Numbered from the stretch's first letter, positions 19,106 to 27,625 are shown. The stretch: DNA of 39,273 bases from Chloroflexota bacterium (GCA_014338005.1 QUBZ01000036.1:1-39273); one strand, 5' to 3'. Notes: generated by a model not told the origin, from the letters alone. Translations and numbers: made by a program.

Positions 19106-20185
19106 TTAACCGGACGGCAAAACCTGGCGCAGTTTGCGGAGCATGTTGCCGCCCAAAATCGCCTCGATGTCCGGCCCGGCGTAACCGCGCGCGCGCAGTT
19201 TTTCGCCGATCAACCACAGGTCGGAGGTCGTATCCAGTCCATCGGGGATATGTTCCGCGCCGAAGCCGCCGTCGAAATCGCTGCCGATGCCCACAAAGGC
19301 GGCGCTGCCGGTGAGCTGGCAGATATAATCAACCGCCTCAATCGCTGCGTCCAGCGGCACGGCGGTTTTGGAGTCGCCTTTTTTGTAGGTATCGGACAGG
19401 AAAGCGTTAAACAGCACGATACCCATTACGCCGTCGCGCTCCGCCAGCCGCCGGATCATCAGGTCGCTGAGGTGGCGATCGCTGTTACGAAAACGGCGCG
19501 GGTTGCTGTGGCTGGCGATGACCGGGCCGGCGTAGTAGTCAACCGCCTGCAAAAAGGCGGTTTCCGCCATATGAGACAGGTCAAGCAGGGCGTTAAAACC
19601 CGCCATTACGTCCAGCAGTTCAAATCCCAGGGCCGTCAGCGGGCCGGGATAACCCGTGCCGCCGCTGTAGCGCGTGGCTTCCCAGGCCGGCCCGACGATA
19701 CGCACGCCGCGTTCGTACCATTCTTCAAACTGTTTTGGTTCCAGAATAGGGTCGGCGTTTTCCATCAGCAGCGCCAGTCCCTGCCGGTGATCGCCCAGCT
19801 CTGTGCCGTCGCTCCAGGTTGCCAGCACCGCGTCCAGGTCGGCGGCGGTTTTGACCAACCGCACGCGCTCGTCCTCATCCGCCAGACGGTTGTAATAATC
19901 AAGCTGCTGCATCGCCAGGTCGTAAGCCTGGCGCGGCGTGTGGTAGGTCAGCTTTGACCAGGGTTTGTCGTCCGTGCCATCGTAAGGCGCGACGAACAGC
20001 GTGGCGAAAACCAGCCCCACCCGCCCCAGCAGCGAGTCCGGCAGCCCTACCGTCGCCATCCCGCGCTGCTTGACCGTCTCGGAGTCCGCTTCCAGGCGGC
20101 GGGTTTCCCAGGCCGCCCGCCGATAATCGCGTCCATAACACAGGGCGTTATAAGCGATGTCCTCATGCGCGTCAACGATAATCAT
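19106..20185 (-). CDS. Membrane dipeptidase (peptidase family M19)
   Basis: 359-aa zinc hydrolase related to renal dipeptidase, which cleaves dipeptides including D-amino-acid forms. Metal-site segments are present: DAHED (5-9; His7, Asp9), a glutamate in LLMENADPI, SHSNPRRFRN with its histidine, and GSDFDGG near the C-terminus. The frame is open to 20365, but the extra 60 residues look non-coding and cover the divergent promoter region; ATG 20185 starts the family sequence. The ribosome site is weak (GGGA). No signal peptide, so it may be cytoplasmic despite the family name. It is divergent from the molybdoenzyme gene and leads the small membrane protein. Confidence 0.9.
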   Translation of the reverse strand: MIIVDAHEDIAYNALCYGRDYRRAAWETRRLEADSETVKQRGMATVGLPDSLLGRVGLVFATLFVAPYDGTDDKPWSKLTYHTPRQAYDLAMQQLDYYNRLADEDERVRLVKTAADLDAVLATWSDGTELGDHRQGLALLMENADPILEPKQFEEWYERGVRIVGPAWEATRYSGGTGYPGPLTALGFELLDVMAGFNALLDLSHMAETAFLQAVDYYAGPVIASHSNPRRFRNSDRHLSDLMIRRLAERDGVMGIVLFNAFLSDTYKKGDSKTAVPLDAAIEAVDYICQLTGSAAFVGIGSDFDGGFGAEHIPDGLDTTSDLWLIGEKLRARGYAGPDIEAILGGNMLRKLRQVLPSG

Positions 20186-20333
20186 GAAAAGTCCCGAAGT
20201 GATGCCGATCCGCCTGTATTGTATGCTGCCCACCTCAAAAAGGCCAAAAGTGAAAAATGGTTGCGCCCTGCGCCGCGCATTGATTATAGTAGGGGCGGCT
20301 GTCGTTTTATTGTTATATCGGTACGAGGCGTTA

Positions 20334-21971
20334 ATGATGAACCGGAACATTTCCCAACAGCCCACCCCCTTAACCGGCGCGCTGGTGGGCGGCCTGCTGG
20401 CCGCGCCGCTGCTGGCGGTTTTTTACCTGGCGGCAGTGATGATCGGCACGCCGTTCCCGCCTTTTGACCTGTTCGACTGGCTGGCGCGCGTCCTGCCCGG
20501 CAGCCTGATTCGCGCCGGCATTAACTTCATTGTCAGCATCATCGCCGCCCTGAACCTGGAAGACACCTCACGCTCCGCCAAAACAGCCGAACACATCCTG
20601 GCGATGGCGCTGGTCGCCGCCGCGCTGGTGGCCGCCGGCGCGGTTTTGTTCGCGCTGCTGCGGCGCGGGGGGTCTGGGCGCTTGGCAGGGGCTGCGGTGG
20701 GGCTGGCGCTTGGGCTGCCGCTGGCGGCGCTGGGCCTTGTCATCAACACGTCGGCGTCCGCGCTGCCGCCCATCAGCGCGATGTGGACGGCGGCGGTTTT
20801 CGCGGCCTGGGGCGCGGCCTGCGCGTGGATATTTGCCCGCCTGTCGGCTGCTCCATCCCCGGCGGCTGCCGGAACTTCGGCGGCGGTGTACGTTCTTGAC
20901 CGGCGGCGCTTCCTCATTCAACTGGGCGGCGCGGCGGCCACCCTCACCGTCGCCGGGGCAGGGCTGGGCGCACTGTTAAGCCGCCCGCTGCCCGCCGGCG
21001 ACGAGCCGGAAGCCGCAGCCGAGCCGGGCTGGTCAGATGCCAACGCGCTGCCGAATGCCGATGACCCTCTGATACCCGCGCCCGGCACGCGCCCGGAATT
21101 TACGCTTGTGCGCGATCACTATCGGATTGACGTGAATTCGCTGCCCCCGGTGCTAAACGAAGATGACTGGACGCTGAGCGTGTTCGGCCTGGTGGATAAC
21201 CCGCTGGAACTGACGCTGGCCGACCTGCGCGGCGGATACGAACCGCTTCACCAGTTCGTCACCCTGTCGTGCATCTCCAACCCGGTCGGCGGCGACCTCA
21301 TCAGCACCCAACGGTGGACGGGTGTGCCGCTGCGCGTCATTCTCGACCGCGCCAAACCGCAGATTAACGGCGGTTACGTGCGAATCCGGTCGGCGGACGG
21401 TTTTGACGAAATTCTGCCCATCACCGATGCGCGCCAGGACGAGCGTATTATGCTGGTTTACGCCTGGGACGGCCTGCCGCTGCCCGTCGGGCATGGTTTC
21501 CCGCTGCGTATTTACATCCCCAACCTGTACGGCATGAAACAGCCCAAATGGATCGTCAGCCTTGAAATCACCGACCGCTACGAAGAAGGCGGTTACTGGG
21601 TGCGAAAGGGCTGGGACGAGGTGGCGCGCGTAAAATCAACGGCGGTGATTGATACTATCGCCGGCGGCGATCTCATCCAGGACGGCGACCGGACGCTGGT
21701 TCCGGTGGGCGGCATCGCTTTTGCCGGGTCGCGCGGCATCAGCCGGGTGGAAGTGCGCGTCAACGAGGGGGAATGGCAGCCGGCGCAGCTTCGCGCCCCG
21801 CTGTCGGAAACCACCTGGGTGATCTGGCGCTACGACTGGCCGTTCCAGGCCGGCCATTATCTTTTTGAGGTGCGCTGTGTGGACGGGAACGGCACGCCCC
21901 AGATCGAAGAACCGCGTGACGTGTACCCCAGCGGCGCGACCGGCCTGCACACCCGCCGCGCGAATTTATGA
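20334..21971 (+). CDS. Sulfite-oxidase-family molybdoenzyme with N-terminal membrane domain
   Basis: 545 aa. Four membrane helices (about 13-35, 58-80, 90-112, 118-170) are followed by a twin-arginine-like DRRRFL at ~189-194 and a hydrophobic stretch, then an exported Mo-cofactor domain. Cys313 in VTLSCISNPVGGDL is the likely Mo thiolate ligand. SADGFDE, PVGHGFPLRIYIPNLYGMKQPKWI and a C-terminal Mo-co dimerisation-type beta sandwich (RGISRVEVRVNEGEW) complete the fold. Family members oxidise sulfite or reduce oxidised sulfur groups (MsrP type); the substrate here is not set. GAGG precedes ATG 20334. No haem partner is adjacent, so how electrons leave is unclear. Confidence 0.88.
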   Translation: MMNRNISQQPTPLTGALVGGLLAAPLLAVFYLAAVMIGTPFPPFDLFDWLARVLPGSLIRAGINFIVSIIAALNLEDTSRSAKTAEHILAMALVAAALVAAGAVLFALLRRGGSGRLAGAAVGLALGLPLAALGLVINTSASALPPISAMWTAAVFAAWGAACAWIFARLSAAPSPAAAGTSAAVYVLDRRRFLIQLGGAAATLTVAGAGLGALLSRPLPAGDEPEAAAEPGWSDANALPNADDPLIPAPGTRPEFTLVRDHYRIDVNSLPPVLNEDDWTLSVFGLVDNPLELTLADLRGGYEPLHQFVTLSCISNPVGGDLISTQRWTGVPLRVILDRAKPQINGGYVRIRSADGFDEILPITDARQDERIMLVYAWDGLPLPVGHGFPLRIYIPNLYGMKQPKWIVSLEITDRYEEGGYWVRKGWDEVARVKSTAVIDTIAGGDLIQDGDRTLVPVGGIAFAGSRGISRVEVRVNEGEWQPAQLRAPLSETTWVIWRYDWPFQAGHYLFEVRCVDGNGTPQIEEPRDVYPSGATGLHTRRANL

Positions 21972-22021
21972 CACAGATCATTGATTTTTTGTGAATAACG
22001 TATAATTGTGATTTACGCTTA

Positions 22022-22050
22022 TTGACAACACATCAATTCTTTGCTAAGGT
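22022..22050 (+). promoter_or_regulatory. Candidate promoter of the short pilin gene
   Basis: TTGACA (22022-22027), 17 bp, TAAGGT (22045-22050). A TATAAT lies earlier at 22001-22006 and could be a second -10. The choice between them is uncertain. Confidence 0.4.
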
Positions 22051-22058
22051 ATACACAA

Positions 22059-22087
22059 GTTGGCGTCATTCGTTTATCCACGCCAAT
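22059..22087 (+). other. Stem-loop in the 5' leader of the pilin gene
   Basis: GTTGGCGT (22059-22066) pairs with ACGCCAAT (22080-22087) over 8 bp with one G-T, around a 13-nt loop, 26 bp before the start codon. It may stabilise the abundant mRNA a pilin needs. Confidence 0.4.
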
Positions 22088-22113
22088 AACGTTAATCTAG
22101 AGGAGGCTTTATC

Positions 22114-22260
22114 ATGCTGTATATTCCGCGCGAAAAAGGTCAGGGCCTTGTTGAGTACGCACTGATCCTGGTCCTGGTCGCTGTCGTGGTCATCGTCATC
22201 CTGGCGCTGCTTGGCCCGGCGGTCGGCAACATCTTCTCGAACATCGTCAATTCGCTGTAG
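22114..22260 (+). CDS. Flp-type pilin, 48 aa
   Basis: A 48-residue protein with an ideal ribosome site (AGAGGAGG). Short N-terminus MLYIPREKGQ, then GLVEYALILVLV and a 20-residue hydrophobic helix ending in LLGPAVGNIFSNIVNSL. G-(x)-G-L-V-E-Y with Glu five after the cleavage glycine is the Flp (class IVb, Tad) prepilin signature, cut by a TadV/PilD-type peptidase before the helix packs into a fibre. The length is normal for Flp pilins. No tad/cpa assembly genes are in the window. It has its own leader stem-loop and strong terminator, so it is a separate unit. Confidence 0.85.
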   Translation: MLYIPREKGQGLVEYALILVLVAVVVIVILALLGPAVGNIFSNIVNSL

Positions 22261-22323
22261 TCGGGTAAGTCTGTTTTACACCGGGGGGCCGTTTTTCTAA
22301 GGCCCCAAAGCCGCTGGTTTGAT

Positions 22324-22354
22324 GGGGGGGCTCTTAAGCCTCCCTTTTTGTTTT
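22324..22354 (+). terminator. Rho-independent terminator after the pilin gene
   Basis: GGGGGGCT (22325-22332) pairs with AGCCTCCC (22337-22344) with one G-T, loop CTTA, then TTTTTGTTTT. A weaker GGGGCC/GGCCCC hairpin lies just before it at about 22285-22306. Confidence 0.8.
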
Positions 22355-22377
22355 GGCCTACAGCGCGCGTCCCCCCC

Positions 22378-22461
22378 TCATCCCAACCCTTCTCCCCCGA
22401 ATTCAAGGACGATTTTTGTAGGGACACGCTTCTGCGTGTCCGTCCAGTCCAGTCCAGTCCA
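22378..22461. repeat. Dispersed palindromic repeats and a GTCCA tandem
   Basis: Three elements follow each other: a C-rich stretch containing CCCCCGAATTCAAGG (22394-22408); a hairpin GGACACGC-TTCT-GCGTGTCC (22422-22441) after TTTTTGTAG; and four tandem GTCCA units (22442-22461). The CCGAATTCA core recurs at 25969 and 26014. Confidence 0.55.
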
Positions 22462-22491
22462 GGGCAGAGCCGAACCAGCGCCAATAGTTGT

Positions 22492-23151
22492 TTATCGCCC
22501 CGGCGCAGCGACCAGCGCCGTTGCGGTCGCTTCCAGCAGTGGGCGCTGCGCGGTCGGCGCGGCCTGCACGGTCATCGGGAAATTGGCGGCGTCCTCGGTG
22601 GTGCGCGGCAGGCTGCGGCTGATGGCCGACTGAACGGTGGCGGCCTCCAGCGTATCCACCATGTTAAATTCCTCGCGCGGGGCTTGCAGGCCGTACACGC
22701 CCACCAGAATCAGGCCGATGATGAACCACAGCAGCGCCAGCCCGCCCAACCACGCGCCGATGCGCCGGTTTGACTGCCGCACCCTGGGCGTGATGACCTT
22801 CAACGGTCGCCTGGCCCCCGGCGCGGTCAGCGCCGCCGCGCAAGCCAGCAGCGCCGCCGTGTCATAATTTTCGCTGAAGTCCAGCGCCGCCAGGTGGTCT
22901 ATCAGCCTGGGCAGCGGCGCGGTTTTTGCCAGCACCGGGATGATATGCTGCCCCGCGTCCAGCGCGGCGGTGATGGCCGCCTGCACGTCCGCGTCGGCGT
23001 TCGCTTCCGGCGACAGCACCGCCGCCAGTAGATGTTCCGCCCCTGGCGCGGGTATTTCCGCCAGCGTATAACCCGCGCCCTCTAAATCGTCCCGCAGCCG
23101 GGCCGCCAGCGCGGCATCCCCCGGCGTATTCACAATCCTGATCGTCGTCAT
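22492..23151 (-). CDS. Membrane-anchored TIR-like domain protein
   Basis: 219 aa. Residues 1-95 fit a TIR-like fold: IRIVNTPGDAALAARLRDDL, LLAAVLSPEANADADVQAAI, GQHIIPVLA, LDFSENYD. A basic linker leads to one membrane helix (132-154), and ~60 residues lie outside. In active TIR NADases the helix after the SPxS strand carries a catalytic Glu; here that position is Ala59, so it is more likely a binding than an enzymatic domain. That is inference from alignment by eye. The longer TTG start at 23208 is less likely than ATG 23151 (AGGG upstream). It is the last gene of the CopC-CopD operon, 60 bp downstream. Confidence 0.7.
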   Translation of the reverse strand: MTTIRIVNTPGDAALAARLRDDLEGAGYTLAEIPAPGAEHLLAAVLSPEANADADVQAAITAALDAGQHIIPVLAKTAPLPRLIDHLAALDFSENYDTAALLACAAALTAPGARRPLKVITPRVRQSNRRIGAWLGGLALLWFIIGLILVGVYGLQAPREEFNMVDTLEAATVQSAISRSLPRTTEDAANFPMTVQAAPTAQRPLLEATATALVAAPGR

Positions 23152-23211
23152 ATCCCTGTCACCCTCGATTCCGGTACGGCGCCGGGGCGCGTCGGCGCGC
23201 CTCGACAAAAG

Positions 23212-25449
23212 CTATCCTAAAGCGCGAACGGCGTTCACCACGTCCCACCGCTGCGTGTCGCTCAGGCCGGCGTCACAGGGCGGCAGCCCGCGCCAGCCGT
23301 CCCGCACAGCAAAAAACAATTCCTCGTCACGGGTGCGCGGCAGCCGTTCGACCAGCGTTTCCAGGTCACGTCCCGTCCAGCCCGCGCAGGCCGACTCGAC
23401 CAGCGCCCGCCCGCGCGCCAGCGAGTCCGCGTCCGGCAGAGTCGGGTTGATGATCGTCGGCGGCGGGTAAAGCGTGGCTTCGTACTGCGCCTGGGTGTTC
23501 TGGATGACGATCACGCCGATGGCGATAAACAGCACTGCTGCAGCAGCCGCGCCCGCCGCAATGGTCACGGTGGCCGGGTTCAGGTCAAGCCGGGCATACA
23601 GCCGCCGCGCCGAGGGATAAGCCGCCCACAGCAGCGCCGCCAGTATCCCCGCCAGCGCCAGCAGGTTGAAAGCATTCGGCGCACGCGACTGCAACACCGC
23701 CGCCGCCTCGCTGATCGCCCAGGCGTAGGCGGCGCGTGCCGTCGTGCCGTCCGTGCGGGTCACGTCCACCAGCGCCCACCAGTCCCCGGCGCGGTTGATC
23801 TCGTCGCCGGCGGCCACGTACAGGCCGTCGCCGGCGTTTTCCGCCGTATCCCAAACGCCGCGCCGGTCGAGCGCCGGGTCAGCCATCTGTACGCGCACGG
23901 CCAGATCGTCTGCCGGCTTGCCCCCCTGCCGAACCAGCACGTCATAGGTGTTTACGCCCGGCCCGCCGGGGGTGATGGTCAGGCTGATGTCCAGGCCATC
24001 TACCGTCTGGGATGCGCTCGGCGGCGGGGCAGAAGGCGCGAAATCCGGCGTCGGTACGGGCGTGGCGGTCAGCAGACCGGCGGCGGCCACCACCAGCAGC
24101 GCCAGCGCCGCCTCCAGCCGCAGCGTGGTGATAAAACCGCCCACCCGCCGCGCGACCGCCTGCCAGCGCCGGTAACGTTCCGGGCGCAGCGCGACATGGT
24201 GCGCCAGCCCCACCGCCAGCAGCCCACCGGCCAGGATAAGTTTAAGCGCCAGCGCGCCGCCGAAGGTCGTGCCGGTCAGGTCGGCGGGCGACTCAATCCA
24301 GTTCAGGCTGCTGTAGAGGCCGGTCGTTATCACCAGCGCCACGCACACCACTGCCAGCCGTGAAAAGCGGTTGAGGACGGCCAGCAGCGCCGCCCGGCGC
24401 GTATCGCCGCTGTAGGGCGACAGCGCCACCGGCAGCGCCAGCGCCAGCGCGCCCAGGCCGCCCGCCCACAGGCCCACCGCCAGCGCGTGAATCCAGTCCA
24501 CGAACACGCCGGCCCAGGGCCACAGCAGCGACCCGGCGGCATGGCTGCCCGCGCTGAAGGTGCCGACCGCCAGCGCCAGCGCCCAGGCGTTGGCCGTCCA
24601 CAGCGGGCGCACCAGTTCCGGGCGTTCCTGTCTAAAGTACAGGCTGGCCGCGTACAGCGCCGCCGCCAGCGCCAGCAGCAGCATTCGCGCGTTCCACAGG
24701 TCGCCGAAGCGCGTCCCCACCCGCACGATGCTCCACAGATTTTGGGCGAAGACCTGGCCGATGTCGGCGTTAAACAGCACCATCGCCTGCTGCAAAATGG
24801 CGAGGATGTTGCCGGCCAGCGCGGCAGCCAGACCGGCGGCGATCACCGCGCTCAGGCGGCGCATCAGGCGCGGCGGCAGTCCCCCGGCGCGGTAGGCCGA
24901 ACTGCCCCAGGCCGGCAGCAGCACGCTGCCGTACAGCGCGAACGTCCCCAGCAGCAGCAGACCCGCCGGCAGCGCCAGCGCCCGCCAGATCACTTCCAGC
25001 GCGTCCGCCTGGTCAGAAGCCGCCGCACCGGACACCCCGCCGACTTCCTGCCCGACAAAAAACACGCGCGTTTCGGTGATGACGTGACCATCGCTGGCGA
25101 AGGCCACCCGCAGTTCGGCCACGTAAGCGCCGTCGGGCAGGTCGGTGGGCAGCCGCGCCGCCAGCAGCGCCCGGTTGTCGTCCGGCACGCCGCCGTCCGC
25201 GACGGTGTTCCCGGCCTGGTCGCGCACCGTGATCGAACTGAATTCCGGCTCCAGCCCTTCGCTGAACCAGTATTGCAAACGGGCCGGCGCGCGTTCCAGC
25301 ACGGCGCGGTTTTCGGGAATCGACCGCACGATATAACCGTGCGCCGCAGCCGGCGCGGCGGCCAGCACCAGCAGCAGCGCGGCCAGCAGGCCGAGCCGTT
25401 CAGTCCAGGCGGAAGCGGTCTTTTTCGTTCGGATAAAGCGGCGTTTCAT
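23212..25449 (-). CDS. CopC-CopD fusion with a degenerate cytochrome c-like tail
   Basis: 745 aa. A signal (17-36) is followed by a CopC domain (37-133): mature N-terminal His37 and Asp120-Gly-His122 match the Cu(II) site. A CopD membrane domain with about eight helices spans ~150-455. An exported YtkA/FixH-like beta domain (~475-580) and two more helices follow. Residues ~680-745 read like a class I cytochrome c (ALVESACAGWTG, ELFFAVRDGWRG, LSDTQRWDVVNAVRAL), but CxxCH is C688-A-G-W-T, so haem cannot attach. The protein probably handles copper at the membrane. Its start overlaps the small membrane gene by 50 bp, implying translational coupling; the TIR gene follows. Confidence 0.88.
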   Translation of the reverse strand: MKRRFIRTKKTASAWTERLGLLAALLLVLAAAPAAAHGYIVRSIPENRAVLERAPARLQYWFSEGLEPEFSSITVRDQAGNTVADGGVPDDNRALLAARLPTDLPDGAYVAELRVAFASDGHVITETRVFFVGQEVGGVSGAAASDQADALEVIWRALALPAGLLLLGTFALYGSVLLPAWGSSAYRAGGLPPRLMRRLSAVIAAGLAAALAGNILAILQQAMVLFNADIGQVFAQNLWSIVRVGTRFGDLWNARMLLLALAAALYAASLYFRQERPELVRPLWTANAWALALAVGTFSAGSHAAGSLLWPWAGVFVDWIHALAVGLWAGGLGALALALPVALSPYSGDTRRAALLAVLNRFSRLAVVCVALVITTGLYSSLNWIESPADLTGTTFGGALALKLILAGGLLAVGLAHHVALRPERYRRWQAVARRVGGFITTLRLEAALALLVVAAAGLLTATPVPTPDFAPSAPPPSASQTVDGLDISLTITPGGPGVNTYDVLVRQGGKPADDLAVRVQMADPALDRRGVWDTAENAGDGLYVAAGDEINRAGDWWALVDVTRTDGTTARAAYAWAISEAAAVLQSRAPNAFNLLALAGILAALLWAAYPSARRLYARLDLNPATVTIAAGAAAAAVLFIAIGVIVIQNTQAQYEATLYPPPTIINPTLPDADSLARGRALVESACAGWTGRDLETLVERLPRTRDEELFFAVRDGWRGLPPCDAGLSDTQRWDVVNAVRALG

Positions 25450-25594
25450 GGTTTTCGGTTTCGTCGAACGGCGCGCTGCGGCTGCGAATCCAGCTTATTC
25501 CCATCATGATAAGGAAGATGGCGGCGACGCTGAGGAAGATCACTTCGTCCCATACGCCAAGCGCGCCGTGCGCCAGGATGACCGGTAAGTGCAT
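25400..25594 (-). CDS. Small single-helix membrane protein leading the copper operon
   Basis: 64 aa: short N-terminus with one His (ILAHGALGVWDE), a membrane helix (17-36) and a charged C-terminal tail. I do not recognise the family. Its end overlaps the CopC-CopD start by 50 bp in another frame, a typical coupled arrangement. The ribosome site is weak. The hydrophobic pattern and overlap make it likely real, but it could be a chance ORF. Confidence 0.55.
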   Translation of the reverse strand: MHLPVILAHGALGVWDEVIFLSVAAIFLIMMGISWIRSRSAPFDETENHETPLYPNEKDRFRLD

Positions 25595-25721
25595 GGTGTT
25601 CCACTTCTGGTTAACACTGGCGCGATTGTATCACAGCGGCGGCTTTCCCTGTAACTTTTTTCACGAGCCGCTCAGGGAAAACAAAAACGCGCCGCCATGT
25701 GGCCGCGCGCCGGTGAGGGTT

Positions 25722-25795
25722 CGCCCCTACTGCGACTCGAACGCAGAACCTACCCCTTAGGACGAGGTTGCTCTATCCGATTGAGCTATAGGGGC
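25722..25795 (-). tRNA. tRNA-Arg (anticodon CCT)
   Basis: A 74-nt cloverleaf on the minus strand: acceptor GCCCCTA/TAGGGGC, D stem GCTC/GAGC, anticodon stem ACCTC/GGGGT with loop GTCCTAA (anticodon CCT, reads AGG), T stem CTGCG/CGCAG with loop TTCGAGT, discriminator G. The 3' CCA is not encoded. Confidence 0.95.
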
Positions 25796-25906
25796 TGATT
25801 TGTTTGCATTATAACATACGCCCGCCGCGCGTCAACCACAGGCGTACCGTTAACCAGGGCTTACGCATGAAGATACTTCGTCTCAGTAAGCAGGCTTTCG
25901 CCCTTT

Positions 25907-26046
25907 GACCCCACCCCCAAACCCCCTCGCCCTCGCGCTCAGGGGACGTGCGTCCCCATTCGGGTCGCCGAATTCAGGGCGGGGGCTTAATCCCGTCGGC
26001 AGCCAAGTCGCCCCCGAATTCAGGGGAGATTTAGAGGGGGTCTGAC
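25907..26046. repeat. MITE-like GC-rich palindromic repeat block
   Basis: The stretch opens with a C-rich end and closes with its G-rich counterpart, TTTAGAGGGGGTC. Inside are CCGAATTCAGGG (25969) and CCCCCGAATTCAGGGG (26010-26025), the same core as at 22394. No ORF in it is convincing. It fills most of the 530-bp gap between the copper operon and the flippase gene, together with the tRNA. A non-autonomous mobile element or REP-like cluster is the likely nature. Confidence 0.5.
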
Positions 26047-26127
26047 CACCATCACGGCTATGTTGGTTGACCGGAATGCTTTTGAAGCGATTACCCTGAC
26101 CGTTAACCCCCTTAGCGCGATCGCCCC

Positions 26128-27153
26128 TCACCCAACAACGTGGCTTTCCATCTCGTCCAGTTCGCCGGCGTGGGTGATGGCCGACCAGCCGAGTCCCTGC
26201 CGCAGCAGGTAGTAAAAGCCCAGCGCCGTCGCCGGCAGCCATACCACCACATGCGTCACCAGCGCAAACGCTTTGGCCTGCTCGCGCGGGACGCCGACCG
26301 CCACCAGCGCCAGGCCGCCGAAATATTCAAAAATGCCGATCTGCCCCGGCGAGGCAGGGATTAACCCGGCCAGGTTCACCAAGCCCACCGCCAGCAGCAT
26401 GGCCGGGAATCCCGGCTGAAGGCCGAACGCCAGCGCCACCAGCGCATATACCCCGGCATGAACCAGCCAGCTGATGAAGGACGCCAGCACCGCCCCGGCC
26501 AGGTCTTTCGGGCTGCGTAAGCCCTCCAGCCCGGCCAATATGCCCTCGCCGATGCCGTTCACGATCTGCGCCAGCCGCGCCGGCAGCGCCCGGCAGACCA
26601 GCCGCAGCAGGCCGCGCAGCAGTCCGGGGCGGAAGGCCAGCACAAAAAACACCATCACCGCGCCCACGAACAGCGGCCCGCCCACCCGCGCGGCGGCCTG
26701 GATTTCCGGCGAGGGTGCGTTGATAAACAGCAGGGCGATGAAGATGAAAGCCAGCATCACCAGCCCGTCGAATACGCGCTCGACGATGATGGTAGTGGCC
26801 GAACGCGCCAGCGGCACGCGGTATCGCTGGCGCAGCAGAACGGCGCGCAGCACTTCGCCGGTGCGGAAGGGGTAGACGTTGTTGCCCATGTAGCCGATCA
26901 TCACCACCTGCGTTAAATAGCCCAGTGGGATGGCCTCGGCGCGCAGCAAAAAACTCCAGCGCCAGGCGATCAAAATGGCCGAGACGATAAAAACGGCCAC
27001 GCTCAACGCCAGCCAGCCGGGCTGCACCTGGCGGATGTAACCCAGCACCGCCGCCAGTTCCAGATTGCTGAAGGCCAGCCACAAAAATACCAGGCTGATG
27101 ACCACACCCAGCCCGGCGAAAATCCACTTACGGTTAATGGACATGAAAATCAA
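26128..27153 (-). CDS. LPG-synthase-TM / UPF0104 family membrane protein
   Basis: 341 aa with about eight membrane helices. It matches the lysylphosphatidylglycerol synthase transmembrane (flippase-like) family: NNVYPFRTGEVLRAVLLR, ATTIIVERVFDGLVML and PASPGQIGIFEYFG. There is no C-terminal aminoacyl-transferase domain, so it should not make lysyl-PG itself. Stand-alone members are thought to move lipids or lipid-linked sugars across the membrane, but the substrate is unknown. Starts at 27153 and 27144 are both possible, with AGGGACGG upstream. No partner enzyme adjoins it. Confidence 0.9.
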   Translation of the reverse strand: MIFMSINRKWIFAGLGVVISLVFLWLAFSNLELAAVLGYIRQVQPGWLALSVAVFIVSAILIAWRWSFLLRAEAIPLGYLTQVVMIGYMGNNVYPFRTGEVLRAVLLRQRYRVPLARSATTIIVERVFDGLVMLAFIFIALLFINAPSPEIQAAARVGGPLFVGAVMVFFVLAFRPGLLRGLLRLVCRALPARLAQIVNGIGEGILAGLEGLRSPKDLAGAVLASFISWLVHAGVYALVALAFGLQPGFPAMLLAVGLVNLAGLIPASPGQIGIFEYFGGLALVAVGVPREQAKAFALVTHVVVWLPATALGFYYLLRQGLGWSAITHAGELDEMESHVVG

Positions 27154-27217
27154 CCGTCCCTGAAATGCGCGCAGGGGCCAACGATACGATGTTTCGCCGC
27201 CATTGTAACAGCTTTCG

Positions 27218-27567
27218 CTACGAAAAATAGCCCGTCATCTCGTCAAAGGACGGGAACGTGCCGGCGGAAGCCGGGTCGTCCAGGTGTGTTTGATAATTGA
27301 CGTGCCACAGCTTACGCCGCATCTCCACCGTACCGCCCGCGTCCGCCGGCGAAAAGAAGCGAATCTACGATCACCCACACGTAAAAACGCCCCGCCGCCG
27401 CCGGTGACACGGTTTTGATCGTCCACCGATACGCTGCGCCGCAGGATGAAGCCCGCGCGGCTGTCCCAGCGGCGGATGGTATCCGCCGTCACCGGGTTGG
27501 TTTCGACCAGATTAAGCAGTTCGGCCACACGGTCATAATCGCTGTCCGGGATGCAGGCGCGGATCAT
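27218..27567 (-). pseudogene. Frameshifted GNAT acetyltransferase remnant
   Basis: The N-terminal half reads MIRACIPDSDYDRVAELLNL...VTGGGG in one frame. A +1 shift at a GGC/G run continues as RFYVWVIVDS, and a second +1 shift near 27350 continues as FFSPADAGGTVEMRRKLWHVNYQTHLD and on to TAG at 27218-27220. Each piece looks like a GNAT family segment, and the C-terminal acetyl-CoA-binding part is missing. A single uninterrupted 129-aa ORF from 27624 misreads the last 60 residues. Assembly errors could produce the shifts, but the missing C-terminus favours decay. Confidence 0.6.
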
Positions 27568-27625
27568 TGAATTAATCCTTTTTGGTTTTCTGTCATGGGA
27601 CTTCGCCATAATCGTTAAAAACATC

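Noticed and set aside
24487..25509. 340-codon plus-strand ORF opposite CopC-CopD
   Set aside because: Gln/Arg-rich antisense reading of membrane helices, a common artefact.
25883..26242. 119-codon minus-strand ORF over the repeat block
   Set aside because: Reads through palindromic repeats into the flippase gene in another frame.
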